Assembly: GCA_902536065.1 (NCBI GenBank) | Contig: CACAVZ010000002.1 | Span: 62,001 to 126,000, forward strand | Reading direction: 5' to 3' | From: an uncultured Synechococcaceae cyanobacterium | GTDB lineage: Bacteria > Cyanobacteriota > Cyanobacteriia > PCC-6307 > Cyanobiaceae | Length of the DNA: 64,000 bases | Part shown: one piece after another, positions 12,163 to 23,120 of the stretch | Numbering within the stretch: the stretch's first letter is position 1 | Layout: each line of letters opens with the position of its first letter | Notes under the pieces: generated by a model | Database searches by the model: none | Told to the model about the DNA's origin: nothing | The model's input: the letters and a program-made list of their open reading frames with translations, nothing else | Made by a program: the position numbers and the translations under genes

Positions 12163-14295
12163 TTAAAACTTCCATCCAACTCCAAGTGTATATCTCCAGT
12201 CTCCGCTTAGGTCCTTACTAGCAACATCTAATCTAAGTGGACCAACAGGAGTTTTCACGCCAACTCCACCTCCTAGCGAATAACCAGAACCTGATTTCTG
12301 CAATAATTTACCAGGTTTTCCTGGAACATCACTTTGAGACCCTAAATCACTTCCTGCATCAAAGAATAAAGCTCCTGATATCATTCTCCAAACAGGGAAT
12401 CTATATTCTATCGTGCCCTCAACAAAAGTTTTACTTACAGCTAGGCCGCAAGATCCCCAACCTCTTACAGATGATGTTCCTCCCATACAAAATGCTTCAT
12501 AAGGTGGTAATTCACCAAAAATAGTCCCAGCTTTTAATTGAAACCCAATTGCTTGAGGACAGTCTTCACTGTTAGCATCACTAAACCTACATGCTTTTGT
12601 AAAATTTATCAATTTTGTTGGAATAAAAAATGAATATGAAGCTTTCATTCTATTGAAAGTAGGTGAGTTACCCCCCACTGAAAAAAACTGTTCAGTACCT
12701 AAGTTAAATTTATTTCCTGAAGTAGGGTTTACAGGATTATTTAAATTATTTCTAGATGCACTTGAAATAACACTTACCAACATATTTTCTTCATAGCATG
12801 TCCCATCATTTGCAGTGAATCCGATACAGATAATATCGCTTATGTTACCTGTTGTTGGAGTCATATCACCATAAGGTTTTCTGTTCCCATCACTATCAAT
12901 CATCTTTACTTTCTTGAAATTCATACCTGCAAGAACTCTCCATTTAGCGAGATTAAAAGAATCTCCACCATTAATAGGTCTTGAGAAAGAAAATCCACCA
13001 CCTGTTTTTTCCAAAACTATTGATGAAAAAGTATCAGAGGTTGTGGCACTTTGATCATTTACAGCATAAATTTTTCCTACATTTTCACTTTTAAATTCTT
13101 GTGGATAATCTCTACTCAGAAAAAGATTCGTTCTAAAAGAAGTTTTGTGTTTATCTCCTTTAATCCATGGATCAGTAAGTGCAAAATTAAACGTTGTTGA
13201 ATATTCGCCAAAATTTAGGTTGAGATTAGTAGACCATGCTCTACCAAGTGCATTTGTTTCCTGCAAGCCAATTGATGCGAAGATCCCTGAGCTATTGCTA
13301 TATCCAAGGCCACCAGTTAACGAACCTGTTCGTTGCTCGCTCAAATCTAAAAAAATAATAACTTGGCCAGGATTTGAATTATCAGGACCAAGAGAAACTT
13401 TGACATCATCAAATAATGATGTTGCATAAAGTCTACTTATATCAGCTTCTAAAGTTTTTCTATTAAATATAGAGCCAGGTTTTGTTTTTAATTCTCTAGT
13501 GATTACCCAGTCTTTTGTCTTACCTTTTCTAGGTTTTCCATCGATAATTGATTCTCCATCAGATCCTGGGAATCTTAATTTTATGTCGGAAATTATACCT
13601 TCTAAAACATTTAATGTTACAATTCCATCCTCAGATATTCTATCTGGACCAGTAATTCTAGCCAGAGAATAGCCTTCACTTTCATAACGCTTTTTAATTA
13701 TTTCTATCTTATTTTGTAATTCATTTAAATTAAGAGTTGTTCCATAAAAATTATTAAAAATCTCATCTACGTATACATTAGAAATTAAAGAGTTTTTTGA
13801 TTTAAGTTCAACTTTCTTCAAAATTGGATTAGGTACAACGCTTACAATTAGCCTCACTCCTAATGGCCCATCCTGTGACTTTACCTTAACTCCTGAAAAC
13901 CATCCACTAGCATATATCGAATTTACATCTTGATTTAAAATTTTATTATCAACAACACTCCCTGGCTTTATACTCATAGAGTCATATGCAGCCAGTTCAA
14001 GTTTCCTGCCCTCGGGATGATTTTCCCAACCTTCTATAATAATTTCTGAAACAAGAACACTTTTTTGCTCAATATTTTTTTGATTTTCTGCAATATATGT
14101 ATATTTCTTTTGTTTGAAATCAAATCCTTGAAATAGATCATTTTTATTTTTGTTTATTTCTAATTTTGTACTTGATTGCTCAAATTCATTTGGTAAAAAC
14201 TTAGCAGCAAGTTCTAAATTATTTGTTATCAAAATTAAAGGAGCAAAAGCAATATTTCTGAACCCCTTTTTAAATTTTAAAAAATGTTTTTGCAT
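12163..14295 (-). CDS. bamA: outer membrane assembly factor BamA/Omp85 with POTRA domains
   Basis: POTRA-like repeats and C-terminal beta-barrel (CMGGTSSVRGWG, terminal aromatic). Confidence 0.9.
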   Translation of the reverse strand: MQKHFLKFKKGFRNIAFAPLILITNNLELAAKFLPNEFEQSSTKLEINKNKNDLFQGFDFKQKKYTYIAENQKNIEQKSVLVSEIIIEGWENHPEGRKLELAAYDSMSIKPGSVVDNKILNQDVNSIYASGWFSGVKVKSQDGPLGVRLIVSVVPNPILKKVELKSKNSLISNVYVDEIFNNFYGTTLNLNELQNKIEIIKKRYESEGYSLARITGPDRISEDGIVTLNVLEGIISDIKLRFPGSDGESIIDGKPRKGKTKDWVITRELKTKPGSIFNRKTLEADISRLYATSLFDDVKVSLGPDNSNPGQVIIFLDLSEQRTGSLTGGLGYSNSSGIFASIGLQETNALGRAWSTNLNLNFGEYSTTFNFALTDPWIKGDKHKTSFRTNLFLSRDYPQEFKSENVGKIYAVNDQSATTSDTFSSIVLEKTGGGFSFSRPINGGDSFNLAKWRVLAGMNFKKVKMIDSDGNRKPYGDMTPTTGNISDIICIGFTANDGTCYEENMLVSVISSASRNNLNNPVNPTSGNKFNLGTEQFFSVGGNSPTFNRMKASYSFFIPTKLINFTKACRFSDANSEDCPQAIGFQLKAGTIFGELPPYEAFCMGGTSSVRGWGSCGLAVSKTFVEGTIEYRFPVWRMISGALFFDAGSDLGSQSDVPGKPGKLLQKSGSGYSLGGGVGVKTPVGPLRLDVASKDLSGDWRYTLGVGWKF

Positions 14296-14344
14296 AGTAT
14301 TTTTTAATTATGGTAAGAAGCAATACTTATTGGTTGGAGTTGAG

Positions 14345-15073
14345 TCAAATAAAAGCTGTTATTCTTCGGTTAATTTCGCTATAAGCTTCAATTAGACCAC
14401 CTAAATCATTTCGAAATCTATCCTTGTCTAGACTTACAATTATATCATTTTTCTGATTAAGATCCCATAATCTGCAATTATCAGGACTTATTTCATCCGC
14501 AAGAACTATACTATTATTAAAATCATAACCAAACTCCAATTTAAAATCTACAAGTTTAAGCTGAATATTTTTAAAAAAACTTTCCAGGATTAAATTAATT
14601 TTCAAAGTAAAATCTATAATTAAATTTAGGTCCATAGCACTTATTATATTCATTAATTCAATTCTATCTTTTGTAATTAAAGGGTCATTAAGCTCATCAT
14701 TCTTAAGATAAATATCAATTAAAGGTTTTGCTAGGACAGTACCAGGTTTAAGAGATGTTTGTTTACACAAAGAACCAAAAGCAGTATTTCTGAGAACAAT
14801 CTCTAAGGGAATTACTTTTAATTTTTTTGCAATCATTGTATTTTCATTTTTAAGTTCAAGAAAATGAGTTGGAATATTATTCTTCATAAGAAGTTCAAAA
14901 ATTCTTGTACTTATTTGGCAATTTAGTTTGCCTTTCCCTTCAAATTTAGCTTTTTTCAACGCATTAAAAGCTGTGGCATCATCTTTAAATTCAATTATTA
15001 CTTTATCTGGATCATCATGAGAAAAAACTTTTTTTGCTTTGCCTTCATAAATTAATTTATTTTTATTATTCAT
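14345..15073 (-). CDS. purC: phosphoribosylaminoimidazole-succinocarboxamide synthase
   Basis: YEGKAKKVF and LVDFKLEFG motifs. Confidence 0.95.
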   Translation of the reverse strand: MNNKNKLIYEGKAKKVFSHDDPDKVIIEFKDDATAFNALKKAKFEGKGKLNCQISTRIFELLMKNNIPTHFLELKNENTMIAKKLKVIPLEIVLRNTAFGSLCKQTSLKPGTVLAKPLIDIYLKNDELNDPLITKDRIELMNIISAMDLNLIIDFTLKINLILESFFKNIQLKLVDFKLEFGYDFNNSIVLADEISPDNCRLWDLNQKNDIIVSLDKDRFRNDLGGLIEAYSEINRRITAFI

Positions 15074-15209
15074 TAATTTAAGACCTCTTTTGATTACTAA
15101 AATTAGGATTTTTTACTAACATGTTTATTAGAGATCAACTTCAAAATAGATTTTATTTTATATTAACTTATTATTATGCGAAACCTCATAACACCTAAAA
15201 AACAAATTT

Positions 15210-16541
15210 ATGAGTATTAATTTTAAAAGTTCTAATGGCTTTATTAGATTAGAAAACATTGTTGTAATTGGAAATGGTGGAAGAGAAAATTCTTTAGCTT
15301 GGGCTATTCAAAAAAATGAATCAGTCAAGAAAGTTTATTTAATCCCTGGAAACGCTGGATCAGAAAGAATAAATAAATGTGTAAGAATGAAAATTGACAT
15401 AAACGACCAAAGGGGATTAGTCGAAAAACTTAATTCTTTAAAAACAGATTTAATTGTAATTGGACCAGAAATACCTTTAGCAAATGGATTAGCCGATTTC
15501 CTTCGTAAAAAAGACTTTAAAGTTTTTGGCCCGGGGAAAAATGGATCGAGATTGGAATATAGCAAGTCTTGGGCAAAAGAATTTATGAAAGACGCAAACA
15601 TTCCAACTGCAAGCTTTTGGAAAGTAAATTCTATAGAAGAAGCAAAAAAAATAATCTATTCAACATCGATCCCATTAGTAGTAAAAGCTGATGGCTTAGC
15701 TTCAGGAAAAGGTGTTTTCATTCCCGATTCAAAAGATGAATGCTTTAAAGCAGCAGAGTCCATTTTTAATGGTAGATTTGGCAATTCTGGGAGTATAGTT
15801 GTCTTAGAAGAAAAAATACAGGGACCAGAAGTTTCAGTTTTTGCACTATGTGATGGAGAGAATTACGTATTACTTCCATCCGCCCAAGATCACAAACGAC
15901 TTAAAGAGAAAGATAAAGGACCTAATACAGGAGGTATGGGTGCTTATTCTCCTGCTCCGTTATTAACAGAAGATTACCTTGATAAAATTATCAAAGAGAT
16001 AATTGAACCTACAATAAAAGAACTAAATAAAAGAAATATTGACTACAAAGGCGTAATTTATTTTGGGTTAATGATCACAAAATCTGGGCCCAAAGTTATA
16101 GAATATAACTGTAGATTTGGCGATCCAGAATGCCAAACAATAATGCCCTTGATGGATCAAAATTTTGTATTTCTTTTAGAAAAATGCTCAATGGGAAATT
16201 TAACTGGTAATGAAAAAATTAATACTTCTGATAAGGTTAGTGGTTGTGTAATTGCGACCTCTAAAGGTTATCCTTACGAATATAAAACTGGCCTCCAAAT
16301 AAAACTAGGCAAGATTGACTCCAATGATTGTCAAATCTTCGACTCAGGTACTTCTTTAAGTGAAAATGGAAAATTGTTAACTGATGGAGGAAGAGTTTTA
16401 AGTATTGTCTGTCAGGATAAAGATTTCGATATGGCTTTTAAAAAAGCATACAATAATCTAAAAGAAATTCATTTTGAGGGTATTTATTTTAGAAAAGACA
16501 TCGGTCATCAAGTAAGAAAAAGCTTTTCTAAGGAGAATTAA
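15210..16541 (+). CDS. purD: phosphoribosylamine-glycine ligase
   Basis: VVIGNGGRENSLAW, KADGLASGKGV, EYNCRFGDPECQ motifs. Confidence 0.96.
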   Translation: MSINFKSSNGFIRLENIVVIGNGGRENSLAWAIQKNESVKKVYLIPGNAGSERINKCVRMKIDINDQRGLVEKLNSLKTDLIVIGPEIPLANGLADFLRKKDFKVFGPGKNGSRLEYSKSWAKEFMKDANIPTASFWKVNSIEEAKKIIYSTSIPLVVKADGLASGKGVFIPDSKDECFKAAESIFNGRFGNSGSIVVLEEKIQGPEVSVFALCDGENYVLLPSAQDHKRLKEKDKGPNTGGMGAYSPAPLLTEDYLDKIIKEIIEPTIKELNKRNIDYKGVIYFGLMITKSGPKVIEYNCRFGDPECQTIMPLMDQNFVFLLEKCSMGNLTGNEKINTSDKVSGCVIATSKGYPYEYKTGLQIKLGKIDSNDCQIFDSGTSLSENGKLLTDGGRVLSIVCQDKDFDMAFKKAYNNLKEIHFEGIYFRKDIGHQVRKSFSKEN

Positions 16542-16545
16542 GTTT

Positions 16546-18603
16546 ATGTTGGATACCAATAATCGAGAAAGTACAGAATATAACATTACTGATAATGAAG
16601 ATTTAAAAAGTAACTATTGGGTTAATGGACTCCTAGCTTGGTGGAGTGGTTTCAGTTTAAGAACAAAGTTGCTTGCTATAGCAACTCTTGTAGTCAGCCT
16701 CCTAATGACAGGAATAACTTTTTTTGCATTAAATAGCATTCAAAGAGATGCAGGAATGAATGATACTAGATACGCGAGAGATCTTGGCTTATTGTTATCT
16801 GGAAATGTTACAGAATTAGTTGCTAATAACCAAAAAAAAGAAATCTCAAATGTAGCTGAAAAGTTTTGGAGATCGAGTCGAAACCTGCGTTATATATTTT
16901 TTACTGACGCTGAGGATATTATTCAACTTGGGATACCTATCAGTGCAACGCCGACAAGCTCAGATAGTCAGTTTCAGCTCACTCGAAGATTAAAACTGCC
17001 TTCAGAATTAAAAAAGAGACCACAATTCCCTTTAGTTAGGCAACATGCTACACCTCAAGGTCAAGTAACAGATGTATTTGTCCCAATGTTGTGGAAAGGC
17101 AAATATCTTGGAACTTTAGCTTTGGGAGTCACTCCTAATAAAAAAGCATTAGCCAGTGCCGCATTAACCAGAGAAGTAACCATTGCAGTTTTTATCTCTA
17201 TTTGGGTTTTAGTAATACTTGGAGCTGTATTTAATGCGCTAACAATAACAAGACCAGTGAGAGAGTTAGTAAGAGGTGTCAGAGAAATTTCAAAAGGAAA
17301 TTTTAAGTCCAGAATTTCTTTACCCATGACAGGTGATTTAGGAGAACTCTTAAATGGATTTAACCGAATGGCCACTCAGTTAGAAAATTATGATGAAGCT
17401 AATATAGAAGAACTAAAAGCGGCACAAGTCAAGCAGCAATCCCTAATAGCTACAATGGCTGATGGTGCCATATTATTGGACTCACAAGGTAAGATTGTGC
17501 TTACTAACCCAACAGCAAAGAGGTTATTTCGTTGGGAAGGAAGATTCTTAGAGGGTAAACATTTTTTAAATGAAATCCCCGAGATTTTATCTAACGACTT
17601 ACATACGAATATAGAATCTATCTTAAATAGGGAAAAGGAGAAGGATGATTTAAGATTCAGTTTAGGAGAACCAGCAAGAACCTTAAGAATTGTCTTGCAA
17701 TCAGTTTTAGATACTAATAAAGTTGAATTAAAAGGAATTGCCGTAACAATCCAAGATTTAACAAGAGAAGTAGAACTTAATGCGGCACAAAATAGATTTA
17801 TTAGTAATGTTTCACACGAATTAAGGACACCACTTTTTAATATCAAAAGTTATGTAGAGACCTTACATGATTTAAAAGATCAGCTTTCCGATGAAGAACA
17901 AATTGAATTTTTGGGAATTGCAAATTCAGAGACTGATAGGTTAACTAGACTCGTAAATGATGTATTGGATTTATCAAGATTGGAGTCTGGAAAAATTATT
18001 CAGCTTGAGCAAATGGACATAAAACCCGCTATAGAACAAACTCTTAGAAATTATAGGCTTAATGCTACTGAAAAAAATGTTTCGTTAGGTCATGATATAG
18101 AGGAAACTATTCCTCCAATTCTTGGAAATTTTGATTTGCTTTTGCAGGTTTTTGATAATTTGCTTGGTAATGGATTGAAATTCAGCCCAAAAAACAGCTC
18201 CCTTATGATAAGAGCTTATACTTGGCCAGATTCCTGTCCAGCTTTACCTCCAAGTATTAAAAATGATGGAGCGCCACAATGTGAATTAGTTTCCCCACTA
18301 CCAAAAGTAAGAATTGAGATCGCTGATACTGGATCAGGAATATCGCAGTCTGATCAAGAAAAGATATTTGATCGTTTTTATAGAGTAGAGAATTCTGTTC
18401 ATACTGAGCAAGGTACCGGTCTAGGTTTATCTATAGTGCGAGGAATAATTGAAAAACACGGTGGGGAGATTCGTATGGCTAGTGAATTAGGAGTAGGAAC
18501 AACTTTCTGGTTTGATTTAGCCCTAGCACAATCTGATAAAGATGAATTATTGACAAAATCTATTAATAATTCAGATTCGTTCCCAAGTGCTGAAATTAAA
18601 TAA
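16546..18603 (+). CDS. nblS: HAMP-PAS-HisKA sensor kinase NblS (Hik33/DspA-like)
   Basis: TM + HAMP + PAS + SHELRTPLFNIKSYVETLHD H-box and N/G boxes (GTGLGLSIV). Confidence 0.88.
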   Translation: MLDTNNRESTEYNITDNEDLKSNYWVNGLLAWWSGFSLRTKLLAIATLVVSLLMTGITFFALNSIQRDAGMNDTRYARDLGLLLSGNVTELVANNQKKEISNVAEKFWRSSRNLRYIFFTDAEDIIQLGIPISATPTSSDSQFQLTRRLKLPSELKKRPQFPLVRQHATPQGQVTDVFVPMLWKGKYLGTLALGVTPNKKALASAALTREVTIAVFISIWVLVILGAVFNALTITRPVRELVRGVREISKGNFKSRISLPMTGDLGELLNGFNRMATQLENYDEANIEELKAAQVKQQSLIATMADGAILLDSQGKIVLTNPTAKRLFRWEGRFLEGKHFLNEIPEILSNDLHTNIESILNREKEKDDLRFSLGEPARTLRIVLQSVLDTNKVELKGIAVTIQDLTREVELNAAQNRFISNVSHELRTPLFNIKSYVETLHDLKDQLSDEEQIEFLGIANSETDRLTRLVNDVLDLSRLESGKIIQLEQMDIKPAIEQTLRNYRLNATEKNVSLGHDIEETIPPILGNFDLLLQVFDNLLGNGLKFSPKNSSLMIRAYTWPDSCPALPPSIKNDGAPQCELVSPLPKVRIEIADTGSGISQSDQEKIFDRFYRVENSVHTEQGTGLGLSIVRGIIEKHGGEIRMASELGVGTTFWFDLALAQSDKDELLTKSINNSDSFPSAEIK

Positions 18604-18608
18604 ATTAT

Positions 18609-20138
18609 CTAGTTATTATCTAATCCTTTAAAAACATTTTGAACATTTTGATCTGGCACAACTCTGTGAGGAGCACCACTAAATATTTGTTCAAAATTAG
18701 AAAAAGAATCTTTTATTTCTGGGCCTCTATTTGTAATAATAAATTCTCTTATTCGTTTATCATGCCACGATCCACGCATTTTAAAGACATTTAAAGCTCG
18801 TGCCATCTCACCTTTTATTTCTACATATTGAAGCAACAATATCGTATCTGTAATTGTTGAGATATGAGAATCAGTTATAGAATGACTCCCCATAAATTCT
18901 TCTGCAGTATTAGTAAAAAAGCCCGCTATCTCTTCTTGCTTTGTATAACCGGTCACAGCAATTACAAATTGTCTAAATGCATTCAAACTTACACCTCTGG
19001 CTAATGCAGATAGAGAATCAATTGCCATTCTTTTTGGTTTAAATTGATTAATTTGCGTTTTTATAATTTGTAAATGATCTTCTAAACCAGTTGATTCAGG
19101 ATATGCACAAATAATTTTCAATAACCCATCACTTTCCATTTTTTCAAAATCTATTCCCCAACTAGTAGCATTCCTAAGCAATTGAGCCCTAGATTCTTCA
19201 TATGCAAAAAGTATTGCTCTCTCATTATTGTTATAAGCATCTTCAACAAATTTTGATACAAGCATTGTTTTACCAGTACCAGTAGCCCCAGTGGCGAGAA
19301 TAATGGAATCTTGAAAATATCCACCTCCACACATATCATCAAGATCTTTCACTCCAGAGCTAATCCTAATATTTGAGGATCTCTGAGTTAATCTCATTGC
19401 TCCAAGGGCAAACACACTTATCCCATCAATTCCCATGGTGAATGGATATTCACCTTTCATATGTACAGTACCTCTTAATTTCAAAACTTCTAAAGTTCTT
19501 CTTCTTTTCTCTGACTCAAGAACATTTCTTAATAAGACAACATTATCAGATACAAATTCTTCTACTCCATATCTAGCAATTGGTCCATAATCATCAACCC
19601 TTTCTGTAGTCATAACTGTAGTAACACCTATCTCTTTTAATCTTGCTATGAGTCTGAATATTTCTCGGCGTACAACGTAAATAGCATCATACTGTTGAAA
19701 TACTGCAGTTATTGAATCTATTGCAACTCTTTTAGCTTTATATTTTCTAATTGCATAACTAATTCTCTCAATAAGACCAGACAAGTCGAAGTTACCCGCA
19801 ACATCTTGACCATCAGGGTCAGGAGAAGCATCCAAAATAAACAGTTTATTTTGATCAATTAATTCTTGTAGATCCCAACCAAAACTTGCTGCATTTCTAA
19901 TAATATCTAAAGGTGATTCCTCAAATGTTATGAAGATTCCAGGCTCGTCAAAATTACAAATTCCATGGTGTAGATATTGCAGTGAAAAAACTGTTTTTCC
20001 AGTACCTGACGTACCACTAACGAGTGTACTTCGAGATACTGGCAACCCACCCCTGCAAACATCATCAAATCCCTCTATTCCAGTTGGTAATTTTTGTACT
20101 TGCATTTTATCTGATTTGCCAAATTTCTTATCATTCAT
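18609..20138 (-). CDS. kaiC: circadian clock protein KaiC
   Basis: Two RecA-like domains with Walker A (GTSGTGKT, GATGTGKT); CII phosphosite segment SHISTITDT. Confidence 0.97.
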   Translation of the reverse strand: MNDKKFGKSDKMQVQKLPTGIEGFDDVCRGGLPVSRSTLVSGTSGTGKTVFSLQYLHHGICNFDEPGIFITFEESPLDIIRNAASFGWDLQELIDQNKLFILDASPDPDGQDVAGNFDLSGLIERISYAIRKYKAKRVAIDSITAVFQQYDAIYVVRREIFRLIARLKEIGVTTVMTTERVDDYGPIARYGVEEFVSDNVVLLRNVLESEKRRRTLEVLKLRGTVHMKGEYPFTMGIDGISVFALGAMRLTQRSSNIRISSGVKDLDDMCGGGYFQDSIILATGATGTGKTMLVSKFVEDAYNNNERAILFAYEESRAQLLRNATSWGIDFEKMESDGLLKIICAYPESTGLEDHLQIIKTQINQFKPKRMAIDSLSALARGVSLNAFRQFVIAVTGYTKQEEIAGFFTNTAEEFMGSHSITDSHISTITDTILLLQYVEIKGEMARALNVFKMRGSWHDKRIREFIITNRGPEIKDSFSNFEQIFSGAPHRVVPDQNVQNVFKGLDNN

Positions 20139-20209
20139 AGTTTTGTACTAATTAAACGAACGTAAAATAAATTTTAAATTTATCTTCAATTATAAAAGTT
20201 TAAAATATA

Positions 20210-20527
20210 TTATTTATCTCCACTATATTCAGTTTCAGTTAATTCATCAAAAAGAAGGTCTAAACCAATTAAAACTTTCTCTCTATCTGAAAGATCACCT
20301 ATTATTTTTCTCACTGGGGGCGGTAAAATTTTAGCTAAGGTTGGGGTAGCTAGAATCTTATCTTCTTCGGCAAGTTGTGGTTGCTTGAGTACATCAATAA
20401 CCTTCAAAGCATAAACTCCCTTGAATTCATTTTCTAAAATTTCTTTTAAAGTATTCAAAGCTCTCATTGAATTAGGAGTATTTCCAGCAACATAGAGTTT
20501 TAAGATGTATGTTTTTCTTGCTGCCAT
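20210..20527 (-). CDS. kaiB: circadian clock protein KaiB
   Basis: [26 protein letters not shown]; next to kaiC. Confidence 0.97.
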   Translation of the reverse strand: MAARKTYILKLYVAGNTPNSMRALNTLKEILENEFKGVYALKVIDVLKQPQLAEEDKILATPTLAKILPPPVRKIIGDLSDREKVLIGLDLLFDELTETEYSGDK

Positions 20528-20670
20528 TTTTATAGTTCCTTAATTGATATAAAAGATTTAAAACAACCCTTGACTTATTACACTACAAAATAAGAAAATA
20601 AACAAACAATTATGATTGCTTATTTGGCTAAATCAAATTATCAATTTGAGCCTGATAGCGTCTTCAAGAT

Positions 20671-21111
20671 ATGACAAATTCCAAAACCTCCTCAAACAAA
20701 TCTTTAAACAGTAATGAATTGTACGCGATAGCAGAAACTTCGGGTCAACAATTTTGGTTTGAAGTTAACAGATATTATGATATTGATAGGTTAAAGGCAA
20801 AAGAGAAAGATAAGATAACGCTAGAAAAAGTTTTACTTTTAAAAAATAAAGACTCTATTACTGTTGGAAAACCATATGTTAAGGATGCAAAAATTGAATT
20901 AGAAGTTGTCTCTCATAAAAGAGATAGGAAGATTCTTGTTTACAAAATGCGTCCCAAAAAAAAGACAAGAAGAAAAATGGGACATAGACAAGAACTTACA
21001 AGGGTTATGGTAAAATCCATTACAATAGATAAAAATGTTTCCAAGTCTTCTTCAAAAAAAGAAACTGTAAAAAAAGAAACTAAACCAAAATCCGAAAAAT
21101 CCACAAATTAA
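20671..21111 (+). CDS. rplU: 50S ribosomal protein L21
   Basis: YAIAETSGQQFWFEVNRYYDIDRL...KKKTRRKMGHRQ. Confidence 0.95.
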   Translation: MTNSKTSSNKSLNSNELYAIAETSGQQFWFEVNRYYDIDRLKAKEKDKITLEKVLLLKNKDSITVGKPYVKDAKIELEVVSHKRDRKILVYKMRPKKKTRRKMGHRQELTRVMVKSITIDKNVSKSSSKKETVKKETKPKSEKSTN

Positions 21112-21120
21112 AAATTTCTA

Positions 21121-21381
21121 ATGGCACATAAAAAAGGAACAGGTTCTACAAGAAATGGTCGAGATTCAAATTCCAAAAGACTAGGTGTAAAAGCTTATGG
21201 TGGAGAAAAAGTAACTGCTGGATCAATTTTAATTCGCCAAAGAGGTACATCATTTTTGCCAGGCAACAATGTTGGCAAAGGTAAAGATGACACGCTTTTT
21301 GCACTAAAAGAAGGCACCGTAAGTTTCGAAAGCATTAAAAGAAATTTAAAAAATAGAAAAAGAGTTAATATAGTTATCTAA
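21121..21381 (+). CDS. rpmA: 50S ribosomal protein L27
   Basis: [23 protein letters not shown]. Confidence 0.97.
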   Translation: MAHKKGTGSTRNGRDSNSKRLGVKAYGGEKVTAGSILIRQRGTSFLPGNNVGKGKDDTLFALKEGTVSFESIKRNLKNRKRVNIVI

Positions 21382-22114
21382 TTTTCTTATAAGCTCTTGT
21401 AGTTATAAGAATAGGATGAAATACTTCTAAGAAATTTGATTGAAGAGTTTCAAAAAACTTTTCAACTATTTGACTATCGTCCATATGAAAGGGATATTCA
21501 TTCTTATCTCCTTTATAGAAATACCAGTTAAATAGAGCAATAGAATTACTATCCATAATCTCACTAAAATTATTAATTTGAGAAGCTGGATCTGCAAGAT
21601 GTTCCAAAACATCAAGACAAACTATCGTATCAAATTTCAATATTTGTGTTTCTTGAATTGTCTTGCAAAAAGTAATTTTTTTTTCGACTCCTAATTTCTT
21701 AGCCCTATATTCAACAAAATTTCTATTTGTTTGATTGATATCAACAAAAAAAACATGCTCAACATTTGCAGACATAGCGTTAGCTAGGGCATGCGTACCA
21801 ATACCTCCTCCAAAATCCAAAACTAAATCTCTAGAAAACCTCTGTTGAAGTTTTAAAGTATCAGCGATATAGTCCTTACTTGTTAAATGCCAAGCAGCTA
21901 AATCAGCTACATGCCTATCTCCTACAATTTCAGTATAAAAATCTGAAGCATCATTCAAAGCATCCCCAGGATGTGAACTTGCCAAATTAAACTTAGCATT
22001 TGCAAGGAATCCCTCTAAATCGCATTCTCTAATAGATAAGTATTCCATTAAATGTGATTTCAAATTAAAAGCATTGTCTAAAAACTCTTTTAAAATAAAA
22101 TTATTATTTTTCAA
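21374..22114 (-). CDS. SAM-dependent methyltransferase
   Basis: [16 protein letters not shown] motif [13 protein letters not shown]. Confidence 0.75.
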   Translation of the reverse strand: MKNNNFILKEFLDNAFNLKSHLMEYLSIRECDLEGFLANAKFNLASSHPGDALNDASDFYTEIVGDRHVADLAAWHLTSKDYIADTLKLQQRFSRDLVLDFGGGIGTHALANAMSANVEHVFFVDINQTNRNFVEYRAKKLGVEKKITFCKTIQETQILKFDTIVCLDVLEHLADPASQINNFSEIMDSNSIALFNWYFYKGDKNEYPFHMDDSQIVEKFFETLQSNFLEVFHPILITTRAYKKIR

Positions 22115-22190
22115 TTTCTTACTCTAAATTTCCAATACCAAAATCATAGAATAGTCTTAAATCTTTCTCAAAGAATTCTTAATATTAAAA

Positions 22191-23114
22191 ATGGAAACTA
22201 AAAATGGATTCTTAATAATCAATAAAGAAAAAGGCTTTACCTCTCATGATTGTGTTAAAAAAATAAGGAAGTTACTTAATATAAAAAAGGTAGGGCATAC
22301 AGGAACTCTTGACCCAGAAGTTATAGGAACATTACCAATCGCTATAGGCAGTGCAACAAGATTTATTCAATATCTTCCTCAGGGTAAAACTTACATAGGA
22401 AAAATTAAATTAGGGATAAGAACTAACACTGATGATATTCACGGAGAAATAATTAATCAAAAAAGTTGGCCTAAAATCAGTGATGAAAAATTAGATCAAT
22501 ACTTAAATAAATTTAGAGGAATTATTAAACAAATTCCGCCGAAAGTGTCTAGTATCCACGTCAATGGTGAGAGAGCTTATAAAAAATCTTTCAGGAATGA
22601 GATTTTTGAATTAGCACCAAGAGAAGTAAAAATAGACGAACTTACTTTAATGAAATGGGAACAAATAAAGGGAATTATAGAAATAAAAATCAAATGTTCA
22701 TCTGGCACATATATAAGAGCAATTGCAAGAGATTTAGGAGAAATTCTTAATTCCGAAGGTTGTCTTCTACAACTAAAAAGAATTTCAGCTTGTGGCTTTG
22801 ATGAACAAAACTCTATAAAAATATCCGATATCGAAAAAGCAAAGGGGGGGGGAACCTCGAAAAATTTTATTATTCCCACAATTTCTGCTCTTAATCACAT
22901 TTCTTCATTTGTATTAAATAATGAAGATCAAATCAATTTTTGGCAAACTGGAAAAGCAATTAAATTTGATATTGATTACTTCAAAGAAAGCGATTCTTTT
23001 GATTACAAAAAACCAATAAAAGTAATAGACAAAAAACAAACACTTCTTGGAATTGGCTTCTTAAACAAAGATCGTTCTTATATAAATCCAAAATTAGTTC
23101 TTAATGCTAAATAG
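22191..23114 (+). CDS. truB: tRNA pseudouridine(55) synthase TruB; contains a G9 homopolymer
   Basis: [38 protein letters not shown]. Confidence 0.93.
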   Translation: METKNGFLIINKEKGFTSHDCVKKIRKLLNIKKVGHTGTLDPEVIGTLPIAIGSATRFIQYLPQGKTYIGKIKLGIRTNTDDIHGEIINQKSWPKISDEKLDQYLNKFRGIIKQIPPKVSSIHVNGERAYKKSFRNEIFELAPREVKIDELTLMKWEQIKGIIEIKIKCSSGTYIRAIARDLGEILNSEGCLLQLKRISACGFDEQNSIKISDIEKAKGGGTSKNFIIPTISALNHISSFVLNNEDQINFWQTGKAIKFDIDYFKESDSFDYKKPIKVIDKKQTLLGIGFLNKDRSYINPKLVLNAK

Positions 23115-23120
23115 TTTCTT

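Noticed and set aside
12237-14395. Track ORFs 12237..12524(+), 13145..13429(+), 14150..14395(+)
   Set aside because: Antisense to the convincing bamA (and purC end); no family resemblance; typical shadow ORFs.
17061-17846. Minus-strand ORFs inside nblS
   Set aside because: Antisense shadow of a strongly supported histidine kinase gene.
20528-20670. kaiA remnant between kaiB and rplU
   Set aside because: Only about 140 bp with no recognisable kaiA-like reading frame; could not be supported by eye.
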